Assembly (NCBI RefSeq): GCF_004354915.1
Contig: NZ_SMSI01000001.1
Coordinates: forward strand, 744,001-808,000
Direction: 5' to 3'
DNA from: Pseudohoeflea suaedae
GTDB lineage: Bacteria; Pseudomonadota; Alphaproteobacteria; Rhizobiales; Rhizobiaceae
Length of the DNA stretch: 64,000 nucleotides
In this document: in pieces, positions 29,100 to 37,959 of the stretch
How the letters are laid out: each line of letters opens with the position of its first letter
How positions within the stretch are numbered: position 1 is the stretch's first letter
Program-made: the position numbers and the translations under genes
Notes under the pieces: generated by a model
Seen by the model: the letters and a program-made list of their open reading frames with translations, nothing else
What the model was told of the DNA's origin: nothing
The model's database searches: none

Positions 29100-30278
29100 A
29101 TGTCCACCGTTTCGTCTGCATTCGATCACCTGTCCGAACGGACCCGGCTCTCGCCTGAGAGTGGCATCGTCGAGGTGCTCAATCACGGTTGGGGCAAGCA
29201 GGGGCTCATTCCGCTCTGGGCCGGCGAGGGCGACCGTCCGACGCCGGATTTCATCCGTCAGGCCGGCGCCGATGCGCTGATGGCGGGGGAAACCTTCTAC
29301 ACGCAGCAGCGCGGCATCACGGAATTGCGCCAGGGGCTCGCGGACTATTATCGCCGCCAGTTCGGCGTCACGCGTCCCGTCGATGCCTTCACCGTGACCG
29401 GATCCGGGATGCAGGCGATCAAGCTCGCCATCGAGGCCGTCTCCGGCCCGGGCGACGAGATCCTGTACCTTTCCCCCTCCTGGCCGAATCTGCCGGCGGC
29501 TTTCGCATTGTCGGGCGGCAAGCCCGTGCCCTTCGTCATGGATGTCGAGGACGGTCGCTGGTCGATCGACATGCAGCGTTTCGAGGCGGCGGTAACCCCG
29601 CGCACCCGCGCGCTGTTCATCAATACTCCGTCGAACCCGACGGGCTGGGTCGCTGCAATCGACGATCTCAAGGCGATCCTCGCTATCGCCCGCAAGCACA
29701 ATCTCTGGATCATTGCCGACGAGATCTATTCGCGGTTCTTCTATGAGGGAGCCCGCGCGCCCTCCTTCCTCGACGTGTCCGAGGACAACGATCTCATCCT
29801 CTACGTCAATTCCTTCTCCAAGAACTGGGCCATGACCGGCTGGCGCGTCGGCTGGATCGTCGCTCCGCCGGCTATCGGGCAGGCGCTCGAAAATCTCGTG
29901 CAGTATTCCACCTCCGGCGTTGCGCAGTTCATGCAGAAGGGCGCCCTGAAGGCGATAACGGAGGGCGACGCTTTCGTTGACGAACAGGTGGCCCTCGCCA
30001 AGCGGGCGCGCGATCTGTTCTGCGACATCCTTCAATCCACCAATCGCGTGGTGATCGAGAAGCCGGCCGGCGCCTTTTACGCCTTCTTCAGGATCGACGG
30101 GCTGACCGATACCCGTCCCGCAGCCATCGACATCGTCGATCGCGCCAATGTCGGGCTTGCGCCCGGTACGGCCTTCGGCCCCGGCGGTGAGGAATTCATG
30201 CGCGCCTGTTTCCTGCGCCGCATCGGTCAGGTCGAGGAAGCTGCAGGTCGTTTGTCGGCCTACATTTCCAGCCTCTGA
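29100..30278 (+). CDS. class I/II pyridoxal-phosphate aminotransferase
   Basis: A 392-residue fold-type I PLP enzyme. The PLP Lys241 is in NSFSKNWAMTGWRVGWI; the cofactor Asp/Tyr segment IIADEIYSRFFYEGA and the substrate Arg segment EEFMRACFLRRIG near the C-terminus are also visible. The family includes aspartate, aromatic and branched-chain transaminases; the exact amino acid is not clear, although a similar protein is often called an aspartate/aromatic aminotransferase. I start at 29100 because GAAGGAG precedes it at the right distance and an upstream extension of 24 codons is not typical. Confidence 0.88.
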   Translation: MSTVSSAFDHLSERTRLSPESGIVEVLNHGWGKQGLIPLWAGEGDRPTPDFIRQAGADALMAGETFYTQQRGITELRQGLADYYRRQFGVTRPVDAFTVTGSGMQAIKLAIEAVSGPGDEILYLSPSWPNLPAAFALSGGKPVPFVMDVEDGRWSIDMQRFEAAVTPRTRALFINTPSNPTGWVAAIDDLKAILAIARKHNLWIIADEIYSRFFYEGARAPSFLDVSEDNDLILYVNSFSKNWAMTGWRVGWIVAPPAIGQALENLVQYSTSGVAQFMQKGALKAITEGDAFVDEQVALAKRARDLFCDILQSTNRVVIEKPAGAFYAFFRIDGLTDTRPAAIDIVDRANVGLAPGTAFGPGGEEFMRACFLRRIGQVEEAAGRLSAYISSL

Positions 30279-30667
30279 GAAAAGTCCGAACGCTTCCTCC
30301 GTCGGGCAAAGTATAGCCTGAAGAAGCACTTTTACGACTTTAGTTGTACTCCGAAGTTATCATGGGATTTCCCTAATATCCCGTTTGAGATCAGCTGCGA
30401 TTGGGATACCTTTCGCTACGGTTGAATGGGCTCGGGCGCCCTGACGACGTCGCAATCGAACCGGATGAGGACCCGGGCGACGAAATCGGAGCGCTTGTTC
30501 GAAGAGCCTGGCAGCCGGGGGAGATGTGGGGAGGACAGGCGCGGCATTCCGCGCTGGAGCACCGTCGGGTTCTCCGTGAATTTCGGGTCTCATGCCCATT
30601 CCGCATCTTTTTTGGAACTTCGCTCCAGGTGGCTTCCTGCCGCCATCGGAGTGTTGAGGAGGAACAC
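30279..30667 (+). promoter_or_regulatory. upstream regulatory region of the acetate symporter operon
   Basis: This 389-base gap contains no supported gene; an open frame that runs through it into the DUF4212 gene has no start of its own. It has an inverted repeat GGGAT-N9-ATCCC at 30364-30382 and a further GGGATA copy at 30403-30408. These repeats are candidates for binding of the LuxR-type regulator encoded nearby, but no consensus is known to me that they match. A GGAGGAA site at 30657-30664 serves the DUF4212 start. Confidence 0.45.
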
Positions 30668-30925
30668 ATGAATAACGGTAATGGTGAGGCCTACTGGAAG
30701 GCCAATGTGCGCCTGATGATCACGCTACTGATCATCTGGGCGCTCGTATCGTTCGGCTTCGGCATCGTGCTGCGGCCGCTTCTGGCCGGAATTTCGATCG
30801 GTGGAACCGATCTCGGATTCTGGTTCGCCCAGCAGGGCTCGATCCTGGTCTTCCTGGTTCTGATCTTCTTCTATGCGTTCCGCATGAACAAGATGGACCG
30901 GGAATACGGCGTCGACGAGCAATAG
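30668..30925 (+). CDS. DUF4212 small symporter-associated membrane protein
   Basis: An 85-residue protein with two membrane helices (about 14-36, VRLMITLLIIWALVSFGFGI, and about 48-70, FWFAQQGSILVFLVLIFFYA) and a charged C-terminus (KMDREYGVDEQ). It is the TIGR03647/DUF4212 family, which is almost always encoded just before a sodium:solute symporter and is regarded as its small subunit. Nine bases separate it from the symporter start, so they are one unit. I start at the ATG at 30668 because of the GGAGGAA site 4-11 bases before it. Confidence 0.92.
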   Translation: MNNGNGEAYWKANVRLMITLLIIWALVSFGFGIVLRPLLAGISIGGTDLGFWFAQQGSILVFLVLIFFYAFRMNKMDREYGVDEQ

Positions 30926-30934
30926 GGGGGAGAC

Positions 30935-32713
30935 ATGGACCAATATACCCTGAACCTGCTGGTGATCGGCGCGTCGTTCGCGCTCTACATCGGCATCGCC
31001 ATCTGGGCCCGTGCGGGTTCGACGAGCGAATTCTACGCCGCCGGTCGCGGCGTTCACCCGGTGATGAACGGCATGGCAACGGCTGCCGACTGGATGTCGG
31101 CTGCATCGTTCATTTCCATGGCCGGCATCATCGCCTTCGGCGGCTATGACGCTTCGGCCTATCTGATGGGCTGGACCGGCGGCTACGTGCTGCTCGCCAT
31201 GATGCTTGCACCCTATCTTCGCAAGTTCGGCAAGTTCACCGTTCCCGAGTTCATCGGCGATCGGTTCTACTCGTCGTCGGCGCGCATGGTGGCGGTGGTC
31301 TGCCTCATCGTCGCTTCGGTCACCTACGTTATCGGTCAGATGACCGGTGTCGGCGTGGCCTTCTCGCGCTTCCTGGAAGTCGATTCGGCGACAGGCCTCT
31401 ATATCGGCGCGGCGATCGTCTTCGTCTACGCCGTTCTGGGCGGCATGAAGGGCATCACCTACACCCAGGTCGCCCAGTACTGCGTGCTGATCTTCGCCTA
31501 CACCATCCCGGCGATCTTCATCTCGCTGCAGCTGACCGGCAATCCGATCCCGCCGCTCGGCCTGTTCTCCGACCATGTGGGCAGCGGTCAGCCGATCCTG
31601 GCGACGCTCGAAGCAACGCTCCGCGACCTCGGTTTCACGACCTACACCGAGCGTCACGATTCCATGCTGAACATGTTCCTGTTCACCATGTCGCTGATGA
31701 TCGGTACGGCCGGCCTGCCGCACGTGATCGTGCGCTTCTTCACCGTGCCGCGCGTGGCCGACGCCCGCACCTCCGCCGGCTGGGCGCTGGTGTTCATCGC
31801 AGTCCTCTATCTCACCGCTCCGGCAGTGGGTGCGATGGCTCGCCTGAACATCATGACCACCATGTGGCCGAACGGCGTTCAGGGGGAAGCCATCTCGGAA
31901 GCCGACCTTCCGCAGTGGTTCGCCAACTGGCAGGTGACCGGACTTCTCGCCGTCGAAGACAAGAACGGCGACGGCAAGATCCAGTTCTACAACGACAAGT
32001 CCCCGGCAGATTCGCCGGTGATGCAGACCGCAACCGAACGGGGCTGGCAGGGTAACGAGCTGACCACCTTCAACCAGGACATTCTCGTTCTGGCCAACCC
32101 GGAAATCGCCAACCTTCCGGGCTGGGTCATCGCGCTTGTCGCAGCCGGCGGTCTTGCCGCCGCACTGTCGACCGCCGCGGGACTTCTGCTCGCCATTTCC
32201 TCGGCGATCAGTCACGACCTCATCAAGGGGGCGATCAACCCGAACATCTCCGAGGCGGGCGAGCTGATGGCCGCACGTATCTCGATGGGCGTGGCGATCG
32301 CGGTGGCGACCTATCTGGGCCTCAATCCTCCGGGATTTGCAGCGCAGACGGTGGCACTGGCATTCGGTATCGCTGCGGCATCGATCTTCCCCGCACTGAT
32401 GATGGGCATCTTCTCGACGCGCATCAACAACAAGGGGGCCGTGGCCGGCATGCTGTCAGGTCTGTTGATCACCGTGATCTACATCTTCCTGCACAAGGGC
32501 TGGTTCTTCATTCCTGAGACCAACTCCTTCACCGATGCCGACCCGCTTCTGCTCTCGATCAAGTCGACCTCGTTCGGCGCGATCGGCGCGGTCATCAACT
32601 TCGCAGTCGCCTACTTCGTTTCCAATGCGACCGAAGAGCCGCCGGCGGAGATCAGGGACCTCGTGGAATCGGTCCGCGTGCCGCGCGGTGCGGGTACCGC
32701 CACGACCCACTGA
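30935..32713 (+). CDS. actP: sodium:solute symporter, cation/acetate type (ActP-like)
   Basis: A 592-residue transporter of the SLC5/SSF family with about 13 membrane helices; GGMKGITYTQVAQYCVLIFA and AAGLLLAISSAISHDL are characteristic blocks. A hydrophilic insert at about 309-385 contains DKNGDGKIQFYNDKSPADSP, whose DKNGDGKIQF resembles a calcium-binding EF-hand-like loop, as in the VC_2705 subfamily (TIGR03648). The likely role is Na+-coupled uptake of acetate or other short-chain monocarboxylates. It is preceded by its DUF4212 partner and followed by the DUF294 protein. The gene symbol refers to the family; a specific substrate is inferred from the CrbSR context. Confidence 0.88.
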   Translation: MDQYTLNLLVIGASFALYIGIAIWARAGSTSEFYAAGRGVHPVMNGMATAADWMSAASFISMAGIIAFGGYDASAYLMGWTGGYVLLAMMLAPYLRKFGKFTVPEFIGDRFYSSSARMVAVVCLIVASVTYVIGQMTGVGVAFSRFLEVDSATGLYIGAAIVFVYAVLGGMKGITYTQVAQYCVLIFAYTIPAIFISLQLTGNPIPPLGLFSDHVGSGQPILATLEATLRDLGFTTYTERHDSMLNMFLFTMSLMIGTAGLPHVIVRFFTVPRVADARTSAGWALVFIAVLYLTAPAVGAMARLNIMTTMWPNGVQGEAISEADLPQWFANWQVTGLLAVEDKNGDGKIQFYNDKSPADSPVMQTATERGWQGNELTTFNQDILVLANPEIANLPGWVIALVAAGGLAAALSTAAGLLLAISSAISHDLIKGAINPNISEAGELMAARISMGVAIAVATYLGLNPPGFAAQTVALAFGIAAASIFPALMMGIFSTRINNKGAVAGMLSGLLITVIYIFLHKGWFFIPETNSFTDADPLLLSIKSTSFGAIGAVINFAVAYFVSNATEEPPAEIRDLVESVRVPRGAGTATTH

Positions 32714-32758
32714 AGTCCCTTCCCGGGACCACATGTGGGCCGAACTCGAAAAAGATGG

Positions 32759-32777
32759 ACCCCGGCCTTGCCGGGGT
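32759..32777 (+). terminator. hairpin between symporter and DUF294 genes
   Basis: ACCCCGGC (32759-32766) and GCCGGGGT (32770-32777) form a perfect eight-base stem with a three-base loop. The following sequence TCATTGTTTC is only moderately T-rich, so it may be an attenuator or processing site and not a full terminator. It lies in the 110-base gap before the next gene. Confidence 0.5.
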
Positions 32778-32823
32778 TCATTGTTTCTGGAGAGGATGGC
32801 CGCAACAAAGGGGGGAGTATTCG

Positions 32824-34653
32824 ATGCGAGAAGCGTTCACCGGATTCGTCCGCCGGCTCCATCCTTTCGATGCGCTCGGTGAGGAGGCGATTGACCAGCT
32901 CGCCGATGTCGTGACCCGGCGCGAGGTGGAGAATGGGACCACCTTGCTGGCCTCCGGCGAGCGGGTTGCGGATTTCTCACTCATTGTCGAAGGCACGGTC
33001 GATCTGGTTTCCCGCGAGGGAACCCTGATCTCGCAGCTTCGGGAAGGCGATTATTTCGGCGCGCTGGCGCTGCTCGGCGACGGCCATGCCGTTCACTCGG
33101 TGGAGGCGGCGAGCGATCTCGTTCTCTTCGATATTCCCGGTGAGACGTTCCTGCGGCTGGTGCGCGATCACCCGGTCGTGGACGCCTATTACAATCGTGC
33201 CGGCAAGCGCCGCGCCACCGCGACGGGTGCGCCGGCTGCGGCGGAAGGCTGGCTGGCTCGTCCCCTTGCCGCCCTGATGTCGACGCCGGCCTTTACCTGC
33301 CCGGTCGACATGCCGGTGCGCGAAGCTGCGGCCCTCATGGACGAGCGCGGCTTTTCCTGTGTTCTCGCAGTCGGCCCCGGCGGAGTGCTCGAAGGCATTC
33401 TGACGGCGCGCGACATGACCCGGATCGTGGCCGCGGGCCGGTCCGGCGATGCGCTCGTCTCTGCGGTCATGACGCGCGATCCTTTCGCGCTGTCCCCTGA
33501 TCAGACTGGTTTCGACGCCGTCGTCGCCATGAGCGAGCGCGGCTTCGGACATCTGCCGGTCGTCGTGGATGGCAGGCCGGTCGGCATTCTCACCCAGACC
33601 GATCTCGTTCGAAGGCACTCGGTCTCGGCGGTCTTCCTCATTCGCGATATAGCCCACAAGGCCGACTATGAGGGGTTGGCCGAAGTCACCGCAAACATCC
33701 CGAGCCTGCTTGCGCATCTGGTGGGGGCGGGGGTGCCCGCCCATCAGGTGGGACACATGATCACCTCGATCGCCGATGCGGTGACCCGCCGTCTCATCGC
33801 GATGGCGACCGAAAAACTCGGCCCTGCGCCGGTGCCGTGGCTGTGGCTCGCCTGCGGCAGCCAGGGGCGCCAGGAGCAGACCGGCGTCTCCGACCAGGAC
33901 AACTGCCTCTTTCTCTCGGACGCCTATGACGAGGGCAGGCATGGCGCGTATTTCTCCGAATTCGCGCACTATGTGTCCGACGGACTGAACGCCGCCGGCT
34001 ATGTCTATTGTCCCGGCGACATGATGGCGACCAATCCGCGCTGGCGGCAGCCGGTATCCGTCTGGCGCGGCTATTTCGAGAAGTGGATCCGAGTGCCCGA
34101 GCCGATGGCGCAGATGCTGGCCAGCGTCATGTTCGATCTCAGGCCCATCGACGGCGACTTCACCCTTTACGAGGGGCTTCAGGGCCAGACGCTCGAAGCG
34201 GCCCGGCAGGATTCGATTTTCCAGTCGCACATGATCGGAAATTCGCTGAAGCACCAGCCGCCCCTGGGCCTGTTTCGCGGTTTCGCGCTGATCCGGGGCG
34301 GCGAGCACAAGAACACCATCGACATGAAGCATTCGGGTGTCGTGCCGATCGTCGATCTCGGGCGCGTCTATGCCCTCAAGGGCGCCATCGAGGTCGTCAA
34401 TACACGCAAGCGGCTGATGGAGGCGACCCGTCGCGGCGTTCTCTCGGAATCAGGCGGAGCGGACCTTCTCGATGCATTCGACCTGATCTCCATGGTGCGC
34501 CTGCAGCACCAGGCCCGGCAGGTGCGTGACGGTGCGGCGCCGGACAATTTCCTGGTCCCCTCGACGTTTTCCGCACTCGAGCGCAACCATCTCCGCGACG
34601 CCTTCGCCGTCGTCAAATCTTTGCAGTCCAGCCTCGGCTACGGCCGCGTCTGA
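32824..34653 (+). CDS. cyclic-nucleotide-binding/CBS/DUF294 putative nucleotidyltransferase
   Basis: A 609-residue cytoplasmic protein. In order: a cNMP-binding beta-roll (about 15-130, with REGDYFGALALLGDG), a CBS domain pair (about 155-275; LMSTPAFTCPVDMPVREAAA), the DUF294 nucleotidyltransferase domain (about 310-450; the GlnD-like motif GSQGRQEQTGVSDQDN with the metal Asp pair), and a C-terminal DUF294_C helical domain. In Pseudomonas and Vibrio the same gene lies with the DUF4212/ActP pair and an exonuclease. What it modifies is not known; by its GlnD-like motif it could uridylylate or adenylylate a protein in response to a nucleotide signal. Start at 32824 follows an AAAGGGGGGAG site. 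Confidence 0.88.
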   Translation: MREAFTGFVRRLHPFDALGEEAIDQLADVVTRREVENGTTLLASGERVADFSLIVEGTVDLVSREGTLISQLREGDYFGALALLGDGHAVHSVEAASDLVLFDIPGETFLRLVRDHPVVDAYYNRAGKRRATATGAPAAAEGWLARPLAALMSTPAFTCPVDMPVREAAALMDERGFSCVLAVGPGGVLEGILTARDMTRIVAAGRSGDALVSAVMTRDPFALSPDQTGFDAVVAMSERGFGHLPVVVDGRPVGILTQTDLVRRHSVSAVFLIRDIAHKADYEGLAEVTANIPSLLAHLVGAGVPAHQVGHMITSIADAVTRRLIAMATEKLGPAPVPWLWLACGSQGRQEQTGVSDQDNCLFLSDAYDEGRHGAYFSEFAHYVSDGLNAAGYVYCPGDMMATNPRWRQPVSVWRGYFEKWIRVPEPMAQMLASVMFDLRPIDGDFTLYEGLQGQTLEAARQDSIFQSHMIGNSLKHQPPLGLFRGFALIRGGEHKNTIDMKHSGVVPIVDLGRVYALKGAIEVVNTRKRLMEATRRGVLSESGGADLLDAFDLISMVRLQHQARQVRDGAAPDNFLVPSTFSALERNHLRDAFAVVKSLQSSLGYGRV

Positions 34654-34685
34654 TCACATTGTAATTCGCGTAACGGACAATCTGA

Positions 34686-35216
34686 ATGGCAAATATCCTC
34701 AACCTTCTCGGCCCGGTACTTTTCGGAATCGCCATTGCCGGCATGCTGCTGTTCGCCAAGCGAGTGCTGCGCGTGCCGCTGCCCCGCTGGGCGCTGCCGG
34801 CCGGTGCCGCAATCGGCATACTGGCCGCTCACCTCTACAATGAATACACATGGTTCGACCGTTTCGTCTCGCGCCTGCCGCAAGGCGTGGAGGTGATCCA
34901 GACCGGCACCTCGAAAAACGTTCTCGAACCGTGGACGCTCGCGGTGCCGAAGATCGTCCGCTTTGCGGCAATCGACCGCAATTCGGTCCAGACCAATCCG
35001 TCGCTGCCGGGTATGAAGATCGGCGAGATCCTGCTGTTCCAGCGCCATACGCCGACGGCGCGCATTCTCCAGGTGGCGGATTGCGAGAGTGGCCGCATCG
35101 CCGCGCTGGCGCCCGATACCAGGTTCGCCGAGGATGGCCTGCCCGAAGACCTGAGCTGGTCCGATGTCGGTCCAAACGAGCCGCTCTACGCCTCCCTCTG
35201 CCGGGCGGACGGCTGA
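34686..35216 (+). CDS. hypothetical membrane-anchored protein in the acetate locus
   Basis: A 176-residue protein with two N-terminal membrane helices (about 6-24, NLLGPVLFGIAIAGMLLFAK, and about 36-54, ALPAGAAIGILAAHLYNEY), then a soluble domain of about 120 residues. The conserved-looking phrase WTLAVPKIVRFAAIDRNSVQ has no family that I recognise. It lies between the DUF294 protein and a receiver protein on the same strand, 32 bases after the former, so it is probably part of the same operon. Its role is unknown. Confidence 0.7.
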   Translation: MANILNLLGPVLFGIAIAGMLLFAKRVLRVPLPRWALPAGAAIGILAAHLYNEYTWFDRFVSRLPQGVEVIQTGTSKNVLEPWTLAVPKIVRFAAIDRNSVQTNPSLPGMKIGEILLFQRHTPTARILQVADCESGRIAALAPDTRFAEDGLPEDLSWSDVGPNEPLYASLCRADG

Positions 35217-35270
35217 TCCGATGGACCCTCGCTCGCCATGTCGCCGTCGCCGGTCCGCGGGAGGAGTGTG

Positions 35271-35645
35271 ATGGAAAGGCGAATTCTCGTTGTCGTCGAT
35301 GAAGCGGTGATGGCCGCCTGGCTGCCTGGCCATCTCGAAGCGGCCGGCTGGAACGTGACCCACGCCGGCGACGAGGCGGCCGCGCTGGCCTGCCTCGATG
35401 CGACGACCGAGACCCCGCCGGATGCGGCGATCGTCGATGCCGTTCTGGGCGAGGGTGACGGCTTCGCGCTGATCCAGGATATCCGCAAGCAGCTGCCGGG
35501 CATCCTTATCGTCTGCGCCTCGGCCCGCGCCGGAAACGTCGCCCGTCTCAAGGCGCTTGCCGCCGGCGCCGATGCCTATATAGCCAAGCCCTTCAGGCTG
35601 GCTGACCTGGATGATCTCATCAATGCAAGATGCGAGGCGTCATGA
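35271..35645 (+). CDS. stand-alone response regulator receiver
   Basis: A 124-residue single receiver domain. The acidic pair is VVDE (about 9-10), the phospho-Asp is in AAIVDAVLGEGDGF (about residue 51), and the conserved Lys is in YIAKPF (about 103), so phosphorylation should be possible. It has no output domain. ATGA overlap couples it to the following exonuclease with a sensor-like N-terminus, so the two are probably partners. The start at 35271 follows a GGAGTGTG site; the few extra upstream codons are not supported. Confidence 0.87.
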   Translation: MERRILVVVDEAVMAAWLPGHLEAAGWNVTHAGDEAAALACLDATTETPPDAAIVDAVLGEGDGFALIQDIRKQLPGILIVCASARAGNVARLKALAAGADAYIAKPFRLADLDDLINARCEAS

Positions 35646-37780
35646 GCCTCGTCGACCGGCTTGCCGGAAAACTCTCGCTGCGGCTCCGGATCTTTCTCTT
35701 CTTTGCTCTCGCAGCCCTTGCCTCGATCGCGCTGATCGGGGTGGCCGGCTATTTCGCGCTGACGGCGACGCAAGTGGAAGACCGCCCGTTCGTGCTTCGC
35801 GCCGGCATCGTTTCGGGCTTCGGGATTCTCGGTATCCTGACCGCGATCTGGTATCAGTTCGACAGCCATGTCGCCCGGCCCATCGAGCGGCTGGGGCGCT
35901 ATGCACGCGCCACGGCCCATGGCGATGGGCTGTCGGAGGCCGCCATGCCCGAGGCGCGCTTTCTGGGCTATCTGGCGCCCGCCCTCGGCGATCTTTCCCG
36001 GTCCCTCGAAAAGGCGCGCGGAGAGCGCGAGGCGGCAGTCGAGGAAGCGACCGCCCGGGCCGAGCGACAGAAGGCCCGTCTCGAATTCATCCTGCAGGAT
36101 CTTTCCGACGGTATCCTCATCTGCAATCGCGAACACGAGGTTCTGCTCTACAATCCAGCCGCCGTTGAAATTCTTTCCGGTATCGGCCGGATCGGGCTTC
36201 GGCGCTCGGTCTTCGAGGTTCTCGCCCCGGAGCCCGTCCGCCACAATCTTGCGCGGCTGGAAAAGCGGGTTCGCGACGGTCGCCACGACACGCATGATCT
36301 GGGCCTGTCCCAACCCTTCGCCGCGCTCGGCGCGGACGGCAGGACCATGCTCGAGGCGACGATGACGCTGACGCTGGTGCCGGGGAGCCAGGAGCCGCAA
36401 GGCTATGTCCTGGCCTTCAGCGACGAGACGGAAATGCTGGCAGCTTCGGCGGAAGCCGAACGCAAGGTGATTGCCCTTGCCGAACGTATCCGCGAACATG
36501 CCGGTTCGCTTCATCTGGTCGGCGAGATGCTTGCCGCCGATCCGGCGCTCGACGGCCGCGCCCGCGATCTGACCGCCGCGATCATGGACGAGATCCGGCT
36601 GCTCGCCGAAACCAGCGACGAACTCGACCGTCTCGCCGTGGAGGAGCTTTCGCGCACCTGGCCGATGGGGCCGGTGCTCGGCACCACGCTGTTCGCCCTT
36701 GTTCGCGATCGCGTCCGCATGAAGCTCCCGCCGGAAACCCGCTGCCCGAAGCAGATCGCCATCCTGTGCGACAGCGCCGCCATCGCGGCGCTCTCGGCAC
36801 GGCTGTGCGAATGGGTGGCCAAGCGCGGTGGCGAGGCTTTGCTGCTGAAGGCCGATCCGGGCGAGGAGACCGGCTTTCTCGATATCGAATGGTCCGGCGA
36901 ACCCGTCTCCATCCGTTCGATTGACCGATGGCTGCGTTCGGCGCTCGATCATGATCTCGGGCCGGTGACCGCCGCCGACGTGCTTGCCCGGCACGGTTCC
37001 GACATCTGGTCGGACAGGGTGCCCGATGCGCCGGGGCGCGCCCGCTTCCGCATTCCGCTGCAGATGCGCGACATGTCGCGCCTGCCGGTGATCACCGCGC
37101 GCCAGATCGAGCGTATGCCGGTCTACGACTTCGACATATTCGATGAAAAGCCGCCGGCTGAACTGGCTGACACGCCGCTCAGGAACCTCACAATGGTGGT
37201 CTTCGATACCGAGACGACCGGCCTCGAGCCCTCCCGCGGCGACAGGATGATTTCGATCGCGGGCGTGCGCATCGTCAACGGACGGCTTCTGGACAACGAG
37301 ATTTTTGACGAATTCGTCGATCCCGGCCGCGCCATTCCGCGCCGCTCGACCGAGGTGCACGGCATCACCGACGAGATGGTCGCAGGCGCCGCGCCGGCAG
37401 GCGACGTGGTCCGCCGTTTTGCGCGCTTTGCCGAGAATGCGGTGCTCGTTGCGCACAATGCGCCCTTCGACATGCGGTTTCTGACTATGGCCGGATCCGA
37501 AACGGGGCAGACCTGGCACAATCCCGTGCTCGATACCGTGCTGCTGGCCGCCCATGTCCACGGGGCCGCCGACAGCCTCACACTGGACCACCTGGCCGAA
37601 ATCTACCGTGTGGACCTGCCCGAAGAGGTCCGTCACACCGCGCTTGGCGATTCACTCGCCACGGCAAGGGTATTTCTGGCTCTCCTCGGTCCGTTGGCCG
37701 CTGCCGGCGTATCGACGCTCGGCGAGGCAATCCGCGCCTCCGAGGCGCAGGCAGCGCTGCGGCGCAAGCAGGCGGTTTGA
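35642..37780 (+). CDS. DEDDh 3'-5' exonuclease fused to a membrane sensor (HAMP/PAS, degenerate kinase)
   Basis: A 712-residue protein. The N-terminus has two membrane helices (about 17-40 and 52-71), a HAMP-like linker (about 72-125), and a PAS-like domain (about 146-260, starting EFILQDLSDGILICNREHEV). The next 250 residues resemble a kinase core but have no H-x-x-P phospho-His box and no clear N box; a G2-like end remains at about 447-473 (ending ARFRIPL). The C-terminus is a DnaQ-type exonuclease: Exo I FDTETTGL with Asp522/Glu524, Exo II HNAPFDMRF with Asp610, and Exo III RHTALGDSLATA with His665/Asp670. All five catalytic residues are present. Homologues in the Pseudomonas/Vibrio locus carry, as I recall, a short exonuclease only. 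Confidence 0.85.
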   Translation: MSLVDRLAGKLSLRLRIFLFFALAALASIALIGVAGYFALTATQVEDRPFVLRAGIVSGFGILGILTAIWYQFDSHVARPIERLGRYARATAHGDGLSEAAMPEARFLGYLAPALGDLSRSLEKARGEREAAVEEATARAERQKARLEFILQDLSDGILICNREHEVLLYNPAAVEILSGIGRIGLRRSVFEVLAPEPVRHNLARLEKRVRDGRHDTHDLGLSQPFAALGADGRTMLEATMTLTLVPGSQEPQGYVLAFSDETEMLAASAEAERKVIALAERIREHAGSLHLVGEMLAADPALDGRARDLTAAIMDEIRLLAETSDELDRLAVEELSRTWPMGPVLGTTLFALVRDRVRMKLPPETRCPKQIAILCDSAAIAALSARLCEWVAKRGGEALLLKADPGEETGFLDIEWSGEPVSIRSIDRWLRSALDHDLGPVTAADVLARHGSDIWSDRVPDAPGRARFRIPLQMRDMSRLPVITARQIERMPVYDFDIFDEKPPAELADTPLRNLTMVVFDTETTGLEPSRGDRMISIAGVRIVNGRLLDNEIFDEFVDPGRAIPRRSTEVHGITDEMVAGAAPAGDVVRRFARFAENAVLVAHNAPFDMRFLTMAGSETGQTWHNPVLDTVLLAAHVHGAADSLTLDHLAEIYRVDLPEEVRHTALGDSLATARVFLALLGPLAAAGVSTLGEAIRASEAQAALRRKQAV

Positions 37781-37959
37781 GCGTTCGAACAGTCGTCCTT
37801 ACCGAGGAATTATGACATAAAATTATATTTTACTAAATAAAAAGGAAATGCGTGGTAATTGTGCAACAGCGCTGGGCGAGTGAGTAGCCTATAATGTAGA
37901 AATCTCTAAAACGTCACCGAATGCGTGTCGAAATTGAATTGAAGTCAGGAAACTTGCAT

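Noticed and set aside
30401-30667. N-terminal extension of the DUF4212 frame
   Set aside because: The family protein begins at the ATG at 30668, with a GGAGGAA site; the upstream part is a random, non-hydrophobic sequence.
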